Positions 33,800-45,170 of a DNA stretch of 64,000 nucleotides are shown one piece after another. The notes beneath the pieces were generated by a model. That model worked only from the letters and a program-made list of their open reading frames with translations, did no database searches and was not told the origin of the DNA. Origin of the DNA: Galeopsis tetrahit. Its lineage: Eukaryota > Streptophyta > Magnoliopsida > Lamiales > Lamiaceae. The stretch lies in contig OY776132.1 of assembly GCA_963675135.1 (NCBI GenBank), positions 61,203,850 through 61,267,849 on the forward strand, given 5' to 3'. Both the position numbers and the translations under genes were made by a program. The number at the start of each line of letters is the position of its first letter. Position 1 is the first letter of the stretch.

Positions 33800-36700
33800 T
33801 TCTCCCCAACGGAGAGAAGGTTCGCCCTCGAACCAGATTCCTCAATGTCGACCTCATCATTGTCACCCGTATATGGTATCAAATGCTTCACGTTGAACAC
33901 ATCAGAAGTACGCAGGTGGGAAGGCAGCTTCAAGCGGTAGGCATTCGGGTTAATTTTGGCCACAACCTCCAACGGACCAATCTTTCGGGCAACTAGCTTA
34001 TTGTACTCGTGAGCTGGGTATCTATCTCGTGTGAGGACAGCCCAAACAAAGTCCCCCGGTTCAAAATCTAGGCGACGAGTCTTATCAGCATCAGCCTTAT
34101 ACTCCAAGGTTGAAGCACCGAGTTGATCATTAATTGTACTATGAGTGGCGCGCAGGGCTTCAATGAGATCAGCCGCTCGAGGGTTTGCTCGCACCGGGGA
34201 CGGGAAGGCCAACAAATCAGTTGGGCCACGGGGCAACACGACATACACAACCTGGAATGGGGCGAGGCCTGTGCTGCGATTGACAGCGGAATTATGCGCA
34301 AATTCTGCCTGGCTAAGGCGAGAGTCCCAGGTGCGAAGAATTTCGCCGACCAAACAACATAACAAATTGCCAAGTGACTTGTTTACGACCTCTGTTTGTC
34401 CATCTGTTTGAGGGTGATAGGCGCTGTTGAAACTCAATTGCGTATTTGCCATACACCATAAGCTCTTCCAAAAGAAGCTTAGGAACCGCGTGTCTTGATC
34501 TGATACAATAGAAGACGAAAAACCGTGCAAACGATACACTTCTCTAAAAAATAACGTAGCAATATGCAACGCATCCGACGTCTTCTTGCAAGGAATAAAA
34601 TGCACCATCTTCGAGAATCTATCGACCACGACAAAGATGGAATCAAAACCCCGCTGGGTTCGAGGCAATCCCAACACAAAATCCATGCTAATAGTTGTCC
34701 ATAGTGCATTCGGGACTGGTAAAGGGCGATAAAGGCCAGCGTTTGTGGTAGTCCCCTTAGATACTTGACACACACGACATCGCTCAACGTATCGAGCCAC
34801 ATTGCGCCTCAATGTGGGCCAAAAATACGAATGTTGCAACAACTCTATTGAGCGATCACGCCCCACGTGACCCATCCCATGTAGTTCAACAATTAACCGA
34901 AGGCTCGTGTCTGGAATGCATAGGCGAGTTCCCTTGAACAAAAACCCATTAACCACCACAAAATCAGAAATGGTGCCTGCTGCCACCTGTGTCAATATGG
35001 GCACAAAAAAGCTGTCTGTCACATACTGTTCACCCAATAACTCGAGGCCCGACACCTGAATCCGAAGGCCTGAAATAATTAAGGCGCGTCGGTTCAATGC
35101 ATCCACCACTCTATTCGACGCTCCCGACCGATGTTTAAGCGCAAATGTGAATTTTTGTAGATATGCCACCCACGAAGCATGTCGAGCCGACAAATTATTT
35201 TGAGTGGCAAGGTGGCGTAAAGCCTCATGATCTGAATAGAGCACAAACTCCTTTTGAAATAAGTAATGCCTCCAATGACGCACTGCTCACACAACCGCGT
35301 AAAATTCGACGTCATACACGCTATATCTAGAGCGAGCACCGGCGAGCTTCTCACTGAAAAATGCTACCGGCCGACCATGCTGACTCAAGACAACCCCTAT
35401 ACCCATTTTAGAAGCATCACAAGATAGCTCAAAAGGTTGATCAAAGTTTGGAAGGAGTAAAATTGGGGCCTGCACTAATTTTTGCTTTATTTTTCAAATG
35501 CCTCTTTTGCAGCCGGTGTCCACACAAAGGGCCTGTTGCCAATGAAATCTTTAATTGGGGCTGTGATGGCACTAAAATGGGCGATGAATCGACGATAAAA
35601 CGAGGTAAGTCCATGAAAACTTCTAGCCTCAGTGACGGAAGAGGGTTGAGGCCAATCCCATATAGCTGCGATCTTTGAATCATCCACTTGGATGCCCTTC
35701 GCTGAAATTATGTAGCCCATAAACAAAACTGACTCCACACAAAATATGCACTTGGTCGTGGCTGCATAAAATTTCTCGGCCCGTAAGATTGCTAGAACCG
35801 AACGCAAGTGTAGAAAATGATCCCCCATCGTCTTGCTATATACCAGAATATCGTCAAAGTATACAACGACACAAGTCCCAATTAAATCACGCAATGCTTG
35901 GTTCATGATGCGCATGAAAGTGCTCGGAGCATTCGATAATCCGAAGGGCATAACCAGCCACTCAAATAGACCCTCTCGGGTTTTAAAAGTTGTCTTCCAT
36001 TCATCCCCGGGGCGGATACGAATCTGATGGTACCCACTACGGAGGTCAAGCTTGTTTAAATAGGACGCACCACTCAATTGATCCAATAAGTCTTCCAATC
36101 TGGGAATAGGGAACCGATAACGAACTGTAATTTTGTTGATAGCCCGACTATCTACACACATCCGCCAAGATGCATCCTTTTTCGGGATAAGGAGTGCGGG
36201 TACAACACACGGGCTTAAGCTTTGTCGAACCACACCTCTGAGAATTAACTCCTCTACTTGACGATGAAGCTCGGCATGCTCCATCGAGCTCATCCGATAA
36301 TGGGGCCGGTTTGGGAGTGATGCCCCCAGTACCAAATCTATCTGATGTTGAATGTCCTGAAGAGGTGGTAGGCCAGAAGGTAACTCCTCTGGGAAAACAT
36401 CCACAAATTCTGCAATCAAGGCTGCCACGGTTGGGGGAAGAGCGGTGTTGTGTTCTCTAGTCTCAAGTCCAATAAGTAGCAGCAATAGAGAGGCAGGAAA
36501 TAACTCTTTGAGAAAATCAGCCTTTGACAATAATAAAATAGAAGCATTCAACGATTCAGGTGACGGAACCGAAGAGTGCAATACAATTCTAGATCCATCA
36601 AATACGAAACTATGCGTGTTCAGTCTGCCATCATGAACCACAGATCTATCAAATTGCCACGGGCGCGCCAACAACAAGTGGCACGCGTCCATAGGCACCA

Positions 36701-38157
36701 CATCACACCAAACAGAGTCACTGTATTTATTTCCAATAGACAAAGACACTAAAAAACGTAAATCCACCGTTATAGAATTTCCACGTTGAAGCCATGTTAA
36801 AGTATAAGGGGAAGGGTGAGGTTCAGTAGGCAAATTTAATTTACTCACAACATCCGCAGAAATGACATTCTCACAGGAACCCGAATCAATAATAAAACGA
36901 CAAAATTTACTGTTAATGGTGCAAGTGGACGTAAAGATGTGGTGGCGTTGTGCATCCGTAGAAGATGTACCTTTCGATGCCAAGCAAGTGCGACGGAGAA
37001 CCAGCATCTGACCCACGTCTACATACTCCTCGGGTATGTCATCTTGCCTCACATCATCGAAAATGGGAGGGCCCTCATACCCTGTCGTTTTCCAATCGTC
37101 CATGAGCATGTTTCGTTGGCGCACATGAGGGCAAGCGACACGTCTGTGTCCCACCTCCCCACAACCAAAGCAGCGCATTGATGAAGATCCCGCCTTCTGG
37201 TGAGTGGTGGGTGGGGTCGGTAGTGTCGGACGCGCTACCGCAGGGGCTCCAGGTTGTGAAGGGGAAAAACGAGGAGCAAAAGTACCCGATCCAGATGGGC
37301 GGCGAGTGTGTTGTTGCTCTAAGAGCAAGGCACGTTGATGAGCTTCAGATACTGACAAAGGAGCAAGTAACGTCAAAGTGTCTTGGAGGGCAGGTTTTAA
37401 ACCCCCCAAATATCTCGAAACCAATTGTGTTTGTGAATCTCGGACGTCGATCCGGGAGAGGTATTGATAGAACTCCTCTGTGTAGGCGTCCACGGATCTC
37501 GATCCCTGTCTCAGTGTGTGTAAACGCTGGTATAACGTGCTCTCGTAATTGTGGGGAAGGAATTCACGCTCAAGGTATTTGCGAAATTTTTCCCAAGCGA
37601 CCAAGCGTGGTTTTCGATCCCGGATTCTCGCCTGCTTGAGTTGTTTCCACCAAGAAGACGCACGGTGACGAAACCGCGTCGCCACCAACGCTACACGACA
37701 ATTTTCGGGCACTGATTTAAAATCCAATATATCCTCCACTATCGTGATCCAATCTAGAAAATCGCATGGGTCGAGACCCCCCGTGAATTCGGGAATCTCA
37801 AGTTTGGAACCATATTCCCATCGCCGATCGTCATCGCCCCTAAACCCTGGTTCTCGCGAAAGAGGGGCAAAGGGATTGACATCGGACATAGTCTCGTCCT
37901 CATCCGACCCTACTGCATCTGGTGGTGGTGAGCGCGCGCGTTGAGGCCAGGTTGCAGCGCTAGCGGGGTCTATCTGCCTAGGGTCCGGGCGGAAGAGGTC
38001 CGTTTCGTCCTCCCTGAACGTTTTTGGCAACTGCTTGACGAAGTTCCTCGAGGCCCGCCGTAAGGGCAGCCACTTGACGGCTCAGATCTGCCACAGCGTC
38101 GCGCTGTGCATCGGCGGCGGCGGCGGCGTCAAGGGGTGGCTGGCGGTGGGGAGGCAT
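33739..38157 (-). pseudogene. gag-pol of the Reina-like element, frame-broken
   Basis: The likely start is the ATG at 38157-38155, but the frame shifts near 38010-38040. The main frame 38030-35487 encodes Gag (WWKQLKQAR, LHTLRQGSRSVDAYTEEFYQ), a zinc knuckle CFGCGEVGHRRVACP, a protease with the active site DSGS, and RT up to FDDILVYS. Stops plus a frameshift interrupt it near 35475-35490, and a TGA interrupts at 35287-35289 in the RNase H region. The frame 35283-33739 carries the end of RNase H and the integrase: HHCC finger, SMDFVLGLP, VSDQDTRF and YHPQTDGQTE. No chromodomain was recognised after VKHLIPYTG. The protein is defective. Confidence 0.85.
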
Positions 38158-38180
38158 CGTACCTGTCTCGTGATACCAAC

Positions 38181-38520
38181 TAACGTAGCAGAAGATTAAA
38201 GAAACGAGATAAACACCTTGATACTACGTATACTAGGTGATGATCTCGAATTTTATTCAAAAGATATTCAAACTTCAACAGAAAAACTAATTGTGCAGAA
38301 AAACACCAGTAAATAACTTATTCTCCAAACCATAAAAAAAGCCCATTAACACGTATGTGAATTATTACCAAACAAAGGACTGAAATTGAAATTGAAAAGG
38401 GAAAGTTGTCATATCTAAGAAGGTTTCCATAACAGCTGTATAATTATTGTGATCCTTCTTTACTTATTCTTTAATTTGTCGATTCTGTCATATGATTCCA
38501 TATATCTTGCTGCCACATCA
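38181..38520 (-). repeat. 5' LTR of the Reina-like element
   Basis: 340 bp, adjacent to the primer binding site at about 38166-38180. Its inner tip reads TAACG where the partner has TGACG, so the TG..CA end is mutated here. Confidence 0.9.
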
Positions 38521-38525
38521 GATTG

Positions 38526-38575
38526 TCTTCTAGCAGAGGTGGAGTTAGTGTGTAGAGAACATAACATTGTGATAC
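38526..38575 (+). pseudogene. continuation of the hAT transposase frame between two insertions
   Basis: After removal of the Gypsy element and one GATTG copy, the hAT frame continues (CLLAEVELVCREHN), as expected for this family (EV-CEKHNI region). A second Gypsy element starts at 38576, so only ~17 codons survive here. The rest would lie beyond the right edge of the window. Confidence 0.7.
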
Positions 38576-39329
38576 TGTTATACCTAGTCAAAGAAGTCAA
38601 TTTTTGATAAGTCAATCCTTGTCACCAGCCTACGTGGCGAGGACCAGTCAACAAAGTCGTGCGACGACTAGTCAACAAGACCAAGAAAATGTAATAGAAT
38701 AAATGTATTTAATATATCTAAGTGCTCGCTCAAAGATGTTGGCGAGCACATGTTTTAGTTAGCTGCTCGCCCAAATGTGTTGGCGAGCACGCGCCTATCT
38801 TAGCTAGAGAAGTCTAAGTGTTGAAGCTTTGGGAGACTGCATGGAGCGTGGCGACCACACACCTCGAAGGTCTGGGCGACCGCTTTCCTAGATAATCAGG
38901 TCCTCCGGCGACCACCGTGGCCCAGCTCCTCGGCATCTCGGCGAGGACGACCACCAGAGGCGGTTTAGCATTAAATGCGCCATCAAATCACCTTTTCGGG
39001 CAGAAGACAGGTCCAGTGAGGGCGTGCCACGTGTAAAGGGCGGGCAGCCCCCATAAACCACTATATAATGCCTAAAAGGCTCATTTGTAACATAAGTTCT
39101 CACAACCCACCAAATCACTCCAACCCAAGCAATAAACACTCCCAAGCTCTCAAGCTTTTAGCTTCTCCAAGAAGCTACATCTTTGTTCTTGATTTGTTCT
39201 TCATAAGATCATTAAGATCACCATATAAATACTCTCTAAACACGTAATAAACCCCGATCATAATACATGTTTGTCTCGTGCTAGCAAATAGTCCACATCC
39301 GAGTCAACCCGACGAAAGCACGTACAACA
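38576..39329 (+). repeat. 5' LTR of the Tat element
   Basis: 754 bp, TGTTATACCTAG to CGTACAACA. It contains a TATA box (CTATATAAT near 39061-39069) and two ~50-bp direct repeats around 38724-38795, each holding TTGGCGAGCAC. Confidence 0.8.
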
Positions 39330-39344
39330 TTTGGCGCTAGAAGG
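39330..39344 (+). promoter_or_regulatory. primer binding site of the Tat element
   Basis: TTTGGCGCTAGAAGG directly follows the LTR. It resembles the TGGCGC-type sites of Tat/Athila elements. The exact tRNA cannot be assigned without a search. Confidence 0.6.
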
Positions 39345-39689
39345 AGGGGTCCATTTACGTGTTCATCACCTCAGTTTCGATCGATCATCGAGCGATCGGT
39401 TTGCAAACTCCGTTTTTCAGGTTTTAATCGGTAGTTTCGCCGTTTAAAGCTTTATTTACGTATTTTCGTGTTCTTCGTGTTCTTGAATATTTGCGATATT
39501 CGAGACATATTTTGGAGTTTGATCTCCTTGTATCTTTGTTTTTGAGTTTCTTTTGTTGTTACTTTGCTTCGAAAGTAGTTGTAATAGCACGTTCTTCTGC
39601 GTAAGAACTCAAATCTTTCGTTTTTAAGCGTCGAAAGCTTAAGAACAGTCATATCTTTGTAATAATCCCCAGGAGACACTCTTTAAACG

Positions 39690-41498
39690 ATGTCTCATCA
39701 TACTCCTCAAGACGGATTTGTTACTCCCGGAGGGAACGATCCCCCTCCGCCGCCGGTAAATCCTTTTGCAAACGTGAACATGGGGGACATCTTGAAAGAT
39801 CCCCAGCACTTGAAAGACCTCTCTGACTACCTCCTAGAGAAGAGGAGGCAGTACGAAAAAGAAGAGCTTGAGAAGGCCAAGGATCAGGCCTTCGACAAAG
39901 CTCGCAAAGCCAAGGGGAATGATGAGGACGACCGTTCCTATCACTCCAACTCTATTCGCCCCCAAGACAAAGGAAAGAATAAAGCTGACGAGCACTCCCA
40001 CAATAGCCACACGGGAGACTCGCGACACCGAAATTCGGTTTTCAACCGAATGGATGATAAAGATGGGAGGGCTCCTCGCCGAGTGCCTTTCAACGTGGAT
40101 GGCCGACCAAGGAGGGCCGACAAGAGAGATCAGGGCGACAGATTCTCAGCTCTCGATCGAGTGGGGCCGGGGCAGGGCTCGCGAGCTCCGGCGAAGAGTT
40201 ATCGCAGCCACCGTTCGGAGAGACATTCTCCCAGGCGATCACATCGTGATGATCACCCGGCCGCATCTCACGGGAGCCGACGCGACGAGGTCGTCGTCCC
40301 CCGACCACAAACTGCCGAGGAGGGGCAAATCACCTAGTTCCTCGAAACCCAGAAATTAATGAAGCTGGAAATGGATGCTCTACGAGCAGAGGTGGTCGCC
40401 TCGAAGCAAGGGACCACCCCACCAATCACTCTGCCCGCACCTCCACTAAGTGTTGCAATCCTTACCGCCCCCATCCAAAGGAAAATTCAGATGCCCTCCA
40501 TGGCGGCATATGACGGAATGTCCGACCCCATAGTACACTAGTCCAAGTACTCCAACTACATGGCCTCAATCGGGGCAACGGACGCCACACAATGCAGAAA
40601 CTTCTCCCTAACCTTGGGAGACCGGGCTCATCGTTGGTACACAACTTTGAGTGCCGGATCTATCACCTCATTCCTTGAGCTGGGACAATTCTTTCTGACC
40701 TACTACGGGTCTATTGCTGCTCGCTCAGCCTCAAAGCAACGTTTGGCAAACGTTCGCCAGTCCCTGAATGAATCTGGCAAGGACTTCATCGAGCGCTTTG
40801 ATAGGCTGGTGATCGATGGGGAGGCCGTAAACGATGAGACAAAGCTGATCTCGGCTGTTTCCGGTCTGAGGATAGGTTCCAAGCTCTGGGAATCTATCCA
40901 TCTTACTTTCCCAGTTTCTTATGCGGATTTCCGCACGAGGGCTGGGAACTTCATCCAAATGGAGGAAATCATGGACGCCGCCAAGGCTAATGAGCAGCCT
41001 GAGGCGTCCAAGAGGGTCTGGCCTAAGAAAATTTCTAACACTGGGGAATCGTCCCAGCCAAAGAAGGCGACCACCCAAGCTGGCAGTGCTCGCCCAGTGA
41101 ACTTCAGGCCTTTCGAGGAGTCCCCAGAGATCATTCAGTTCAAAGAATCTCTCTCTCTTGATCCCAGGGGCATCTTCAATGCAGTCAGGGGAAAGAATCT
41201 GCTCCCCCATGCCAAGCCAATGCACACGAATGAGGACAGCCTCGATGGTAGTAAATTCTGCGACTACCACAACTCTATTGGCCACCACACTAATGGGTGC
41301 CGGGACTTGGTGAGGAATCTATTCAAGCTATACAATGAGGGCAAGCTCGCCCAATTCATCAAGCCCCTTGGAAATGGCGACAACAGGGGAAAGAAACGTC
41401 GCGACGACAGCGACGACCTGCGCCAACCTGCGCCAACAATTGAATCGTCCCAAACTGACTCCTCCCATGCCAAACAACCCAGGTGGCGACATCGATAA
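39690..41498 (+). pseudogene. gag of the Tat element, two internal stops
   Basis: One frame runs from ATG 39690 to 41498 but has TAG at 40335-40337 and at 40539-40541. The N-terminal part is charged and low-complexity (Asp/Arg/His/Ser-rich). The C-terminal part has the retrotransposon gag core (HRWYTTLSAGSITSFLEL, LNESGKDFIERF) and a CDYHNSIGHHTNGC zinc-binding motif. Gag would form the virus-like particle. Both stops are TAG. Confidence 0.8.
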
Positions 41499-44400
41499 CG
41501 TGGGCGGAGCCTGCATGGTTTTGGAAGGCCCCTTGGGGGGGACTCAGTCTGGGAAAGCTCTGTCTGTTCGCCGAGCTCAGAGTGAACAGCGAGCACTCAA
41601 CAATGTCCATCAGGTGTGCGTCGTTCCGACTGCCGAGAAGCCTCTATCCCACCAAGTACTTTTCACGGACGACGACCTAAATGGCCTGGTGCAACCAAAC
41701 AATGATGCTTTGGTCATCACTGGAAAGTTTATGGGAACCATTGTCCATCGTATGATGGTCGACACCGGGGCATACACCAACATCCTCTTCAAGCATACTT
41801 TGGATGCCCTCGGTGGATACGCTGAATATATCGAGCCTTGCGATGATATAATCGTAGGTTTTGGGGACACGCGCAACCTTCCCATTGGGAAAATCAGACT
41901 ATCCCTGGAGTTGGCATCGTCAAAAGAGCCAACAATGCACCACACTCGACAGCTCGACTTTATGATCGTGGACATGCCATCGTCCTACAACGCTTTCCTC
42001 GGCCGACCTTTCTTCAACGAGTTCAAGGTGTCCGTTTCAACTTTTTATTACTGTGTAAAGTTTCCGACCCCGGCGGGAGTTATAACCGTCAAGGGCGATC
42101 AGACGCGGGCGAGGGAGTGTCTCGTCCGTTTTGCAAAGCGTCATTCTAAGGAAAGTACTATGGTTGGCCAGTATATCGAGTGTCAAAAACAAAAAGAACA
42201 AGTGAACTACTTGGAGGGTCTTCCTAGCAAGTACCGAAAGATTGAAGTTGGGGAGTGCAGTCGTAGTTTCGACGACCACCAAGTGGAGGCGAACGAGCAC
42301 GCCTCCATGGAAGTGGACGAACACACCCCAATGGAAATTGACGAACAATTAGATTCGGGCGATCAGATCCCCGACGACCAGGTTCCAGAAAATTTTCCAG
42401 ATCTGGAGCCTAGGTTAGGCTTTGAGCCAGATTTCAGAATTGAGGATCCTCGCTGGAAGGAGCCTAAAGAGCGGGCAACTTCAGTGGAGGACCTTGAAAC
42501 CATCCATTTAAACGAAGCTCGTCCAGAACTCGAGGTATTCATTGGTTCGAATTTACCAGAACATTTGCGGTCAGACATGGTCGCATTTTTGAAAGAAAAC
42601 ATCGGTGCATTCGCCTGGTCGCATGAGGATATGGTGGGCATTAACACGAATCATGCCTGCCACAGACTGAATATTGATCCAACGAGGAGACCTATCACCC
42701 AAAAACGAAGAAAATTTGGGCCTGATAAATATGCGGCTATGGCGGTCGAAGTCAAGAAATTGATCGACAACAAACTAATCGAGAAAACTGGAACTGATCC
42801 TGAGTGGTTGGCAAATCCAGTGCTCGTCAGAAAAATGACCGGGTCGTGGAGATTGTGTATAGACTTCACAGATCTGAACGACGCTTGTCCAAAAGATCAC
42901 TTTCCGATGCCCCACATCGATCATCTAGTAGACAATACAGCGGGGCACGAGATGTTAACTTTCATGGATGCTTTCGCAGGGTACCATCAGATTGCGATGC
43001 ATCCCGACGACCAGCGACATACGGCTTTCATGACGGCGAACGACATGTACAGCTGGAAGAGAATGCCTTTCGGTTTGAAAAACGCGGGGGCAACATACCA
43101 AAGACTGGTGAATAAGATGTTTGAGAAACACATCGGCGAGATGGTGGAGGTCTATATCGACGACATCGTTGTCAAAAGCTTACGGAAAGAGGATCACCTA
43201 CACCACCTTGCCATGGCATTCGATATTTTGAAAAAGTACAACATGAAGTTAAATCCAAAGAAGTGCAGCTTTGGAGTTAGCTCAGGAAAATTTCTGGGGC
43301 ACTTTGTTAGCCAGCGGGGCATCGAGGCGAATCCGAGTAAAATTCAAGCAGTCATCAAAATGCAAAGCCCGAAGAACGTAAAAGAAGTACAGAGGTTGAC
43401 AGGATGCCTTGCATCGCTGAACAGATTCATTGCACGAACGGGCGATCGTTGCAAACCTTTTTTCGACGCTTTGAAAAAAGGGAAGTTCGAATGGACCGAT
43501 GAGTGTGGGAAAGCTTTCGAGAAATTGAAGGAATATCTATCGGATCCGAAGGTCCTATCTAAGCCAGTCCCCGGTGAAATTTTGTATCTATACTTGGCGG
43601 CCACTGACTGTGCGATCAGTTCAGTGCTCGTCCGAGCAGAGGGGAGCACACATCTGCCAATCTACTACATAAGTCAATCACTAAGAGATGCAGAGTTGAG
43701 ATACACTCCAATGGAAAAATTGGCGTACGCACTGGTCATGAGCGTCAGAAAACTAAGGCAATACCTGTTCGACCACGAGGTGGTCGTCCTCACAACCTTT
43801 CCTCTTCGGCGAGCACTGCATCGTCCGGATACCACTGGAAGACTTTTGAAATGGTCGGTGGAAATCGGGCAATTTGGGCTCACCTACGCACCCAGAACGG
43901 CGATCAAGGGACAAGTGTTGGCTGAATTCATTGTAGAGCTCACTTTCCCGGAGAAATTGGACGAGGGAATCGAGCTTCCTTGGACACTGTTCGTCGATGG
44001 CTCGTCGACGAGCACCAAAGCAGGGGCAGAAGTCGTCCTCACCAGCCCAACCGGACAGACGTTTGCTTCGGCGATCGAGTTCGAGTATCGGGCGACCAAC
44101 AACGAAGCAGAGTACGAGGCTCTGGTCGCAGGAATCAAGATGCCTATGGCCGTGGGCGCCAGAAAACTGAAATTTTTTTCTGACTCTCAGCTGGTTGTAT
44201 GTCAAATTACGGGCGATTACGAGGCTCGCGGCGATCAAATGATAAAATACCAAGACTTAATGAAAGGATTACTCGAGCAATTTGATCAATTCCACATCAA
44301 GCAAATCTCTAGGGAGGAGAATACGCGAGCAGATGCGTTAGCTCGGCTGGCCACTTCAGAGGGGGAGGCAATATTTTCAGAAGCGACCATCACTAAAATT

Positions 44401-44697
44401 TCTTCCCCATCGGTGAACAGAGGTCAAATTTTGCAGGTTGAAGCGACCAGCGACGAGGACTGGAGGTCGCCGATCACCAGGTACATCAAGACCGGCGAGC
44501 TCCCGGCAGATAAAGTGAAAGCAACCAGATTGCAACTCAGGTCCGCAAGGTACACAATTATTGGCGACCAGCTGTACAAACGGGGTTTTTCAATGCCTTT
44601 ATTGAAATGCCTCGGAGAAGACAAAGCAAAGATCGTCATGCACGAAATCCACGATGGAGCATGTGGAAATCATACAGGGGGCAAGCGCTCGCTTTAA
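41335..44697 (+). CDS. pol of the Tat element: protease, RT, dual RNase H, start of integrase
   Basis: An open frame of 1120 codons, offset from gag and overlapping its end. The protease active site is D143-TGA (DTGA instead of the usual DTGS). The RT has LCIDFTDLNDACPKD, MPFGLKNAGATYQRL and YIDD at residue 607. The ordinary RNase H follows. A second RNase H begins near residue 883 (WTLFVDGSS, NNEAEYEALVAG, FSDSQLVV, ADALARLA) and matches the extra archaeal-type domain of Tat elements. The frame enters the integrase zinc finger (HEIHDGACGNHTGG) and is lost through a 1-base change in a G-run at about 44679-44683. The rest of the integrase is in other frames. Confidence 0.85.
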   Translation: MRASSPNSSSPLEMATTGERNVATTATTCANLRQQLNRPKLTPPMPNNPGGDIDNVGGACMVLEGPLGGTQSGKALSVRRAQSEQRALNNVHQVCVVPTAEKPLSHQVLFTDDDLNGLVQPNNDALVITGKFMGTIVHRMMVDTGAYTNILFKHTLDALGGYAEYIEPCDDIIVGFGDTRNLPIGKIRLSLELASSKEPTMHHTRQLDFMIVDMPSSYNAFLGRPFFNEFKVSVSTFYYCVKFPTPAGVITVKGDQTRARECLVRFAKRHSKESTMVGQYIECQKQKEQVNYLEGLPSKYRKIEVGECSRSFDDHQVEANEHASMEVDEHTPMEIDEQLDSGDQIPDDQVPENFPDLEPRLGFEPDFRIEDPRWKEPKERATSVEDLETIHLNEARPELEVFIGSNLPEHLRSDMVAFLKENIGAFAWSHEDMVGINTNHACHRLNIDPTRRPITQKRRKFGPDKYAAMAVEVKKLIDNKLIEKTGTDPEWLANPVLVRKMTGSWRLCIDFTDLNDACPKDHFPMPHIDHLVDNTAGHEMLTFMDAFAGYHQIAMHPDDQRHTAFMTANDMYSWKRMPFGLKNAGATYQRLVNKMFEKHIGEMVEVYIDDIVVKSLRKEDHLHHLAMAFDILKKYNMKLNPKKCSFGVSSGKFLGHFVSQRGIEANPSKIQAVIKMQSPKNVKEVQRLTGCLASLNRFIARTGDRCKPFFDALKKGKFEWTDECGKAFEKLKEYLSDPKVLSKPVPGEILYLYLAATDCAISSVLVRAEGSTHLPIYYISQSLRDAELRYTPMEKLAYALVMSVRKLRQYLFDHEVVVLTTFPLRRALHRPDTTGRLLKWSVEIGQFGLTYAPRTAIKGQVLAEFIVELTFPEKLDEGIELPWTLFVDGSSTSTKAGAEVVLTSPTGQTFASAIEFEYRATNNEAEYEALVAGIKMPMAVGARKLKFFSDSQLVVCQITGDYEARGDQMIKYQDLMKGLLEQFDQFHIKQISREENTRADALARLATSEGEAIFSEATITKISSPSVNRGQILQVEATSDEDWRSPITRYIKTGELPADKVKATRLQLRSARYTIIGDQLYKRGFSMPLLKCLGEDKAKIVMHEIHDGACGNHTGGKRSL

Positions 44698-45170
44698 AGA
44701 TCATGAGGCAAGGCTACTTTTGGCCAACACTGAAGAAGGATGCAATTCATTACGCCCAGGCGTGCAAGAGATGTCAAGCTTTTGCTCCCGCTATTCACTC
44801 ACCTCCAGACGAGCTCATCTTCGTCTACAGCTCTTGGCCCTTCGCGAAGTGGGGCATCGACATCATCGAACCTTTCCCGCCAGGCGTCGGGGGGGGGGGG
44901 GGTAACTTTCGTAGTCGTAGCAGTCGATTACTTCACCAAGTGGACAGAAGCAAAGGCATTAAAGACCATCACAACGGCTCAGATGACAAGCTTCATTTGG
45001 AAGAACATAATTTGCAGGTTCGGTCTACCACGAGCAATAGTGATCGACAACGGACGTCAATTCACAAGTCAAGACATGCTGGATTTCTGCTCAGAGTGGA
45101 ACAACAAGAAACTTTTTTCAACACCCTATCATCCATAATCAAATGGTCAAGTAGAGGCGATCAACAAAAT
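44698..45170 (+). pseudogene. integrase of the Tat element, frameshifted and truncated
   Basis: Integrase sequence continues across frames: IMRQGYFWPTLKKDA, CKRCQAFAP (end of the HHCC finger), WGIDIIEPFPPG, then a run of about 14 G that shifts the frame, then VVVAVDYFTKWTEAKA, VIDNGRQFTS and STPYHP. A TAA replaces the expected Gln of HPQSNGQVEA. The sequence then ends in VEAINKI at the Copia A insertion. No functional integrase can be made. Confidence 0.85.

Larger units (their letters stand above)
33460..38520 (-). mobile_element. Ty3/Gypsy LTR retrotransposon, chromovirus (Reina-like)
   Basis: A complete element on the minus strand with 340-bp LTRs at 33460-33799 and 38181-38520. It has a 5-bp target duplication GATTG (33455-33459 and 38521-38525), a primer binding site TTGGTATCACGAGA beside the right LTR, and a purine tract beside the left LTR. 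Near-identical LTRs argue for fairly recent insertion. Gag-pol carries at least two frame breaks and a stop, so this copy cannot move on its own. The Reina-like placement is tentative. Confidence 0.9.
38576..45170 (+). mobile_element. Ty3/Gypsy LTR retrotransposon, Tat lineage, cut by Copia A
   Basis: A plus-strand element with 5' LTR 38576-39329, primer binding site at 39330 (TTTGGCGCTAG), gag from 39690 and pol from 41335. Two RNase H domains and YIDDIVVKS in the RT place it in the Tat group. The integrase is interrupted at 45171 by a Copia insertion. The 3' part and 3' LTR are expected beyond the window. GATAC (38571-38575) is the left target copy. Confidence 0.88.

Noticed and set aside
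33739..33820. A chromodomain at the end of the Reina-like pol
   Set aside because: No aromatic chromodomain pattern follows VKHLIPYTG; the C-terminal tail is short and acidic.
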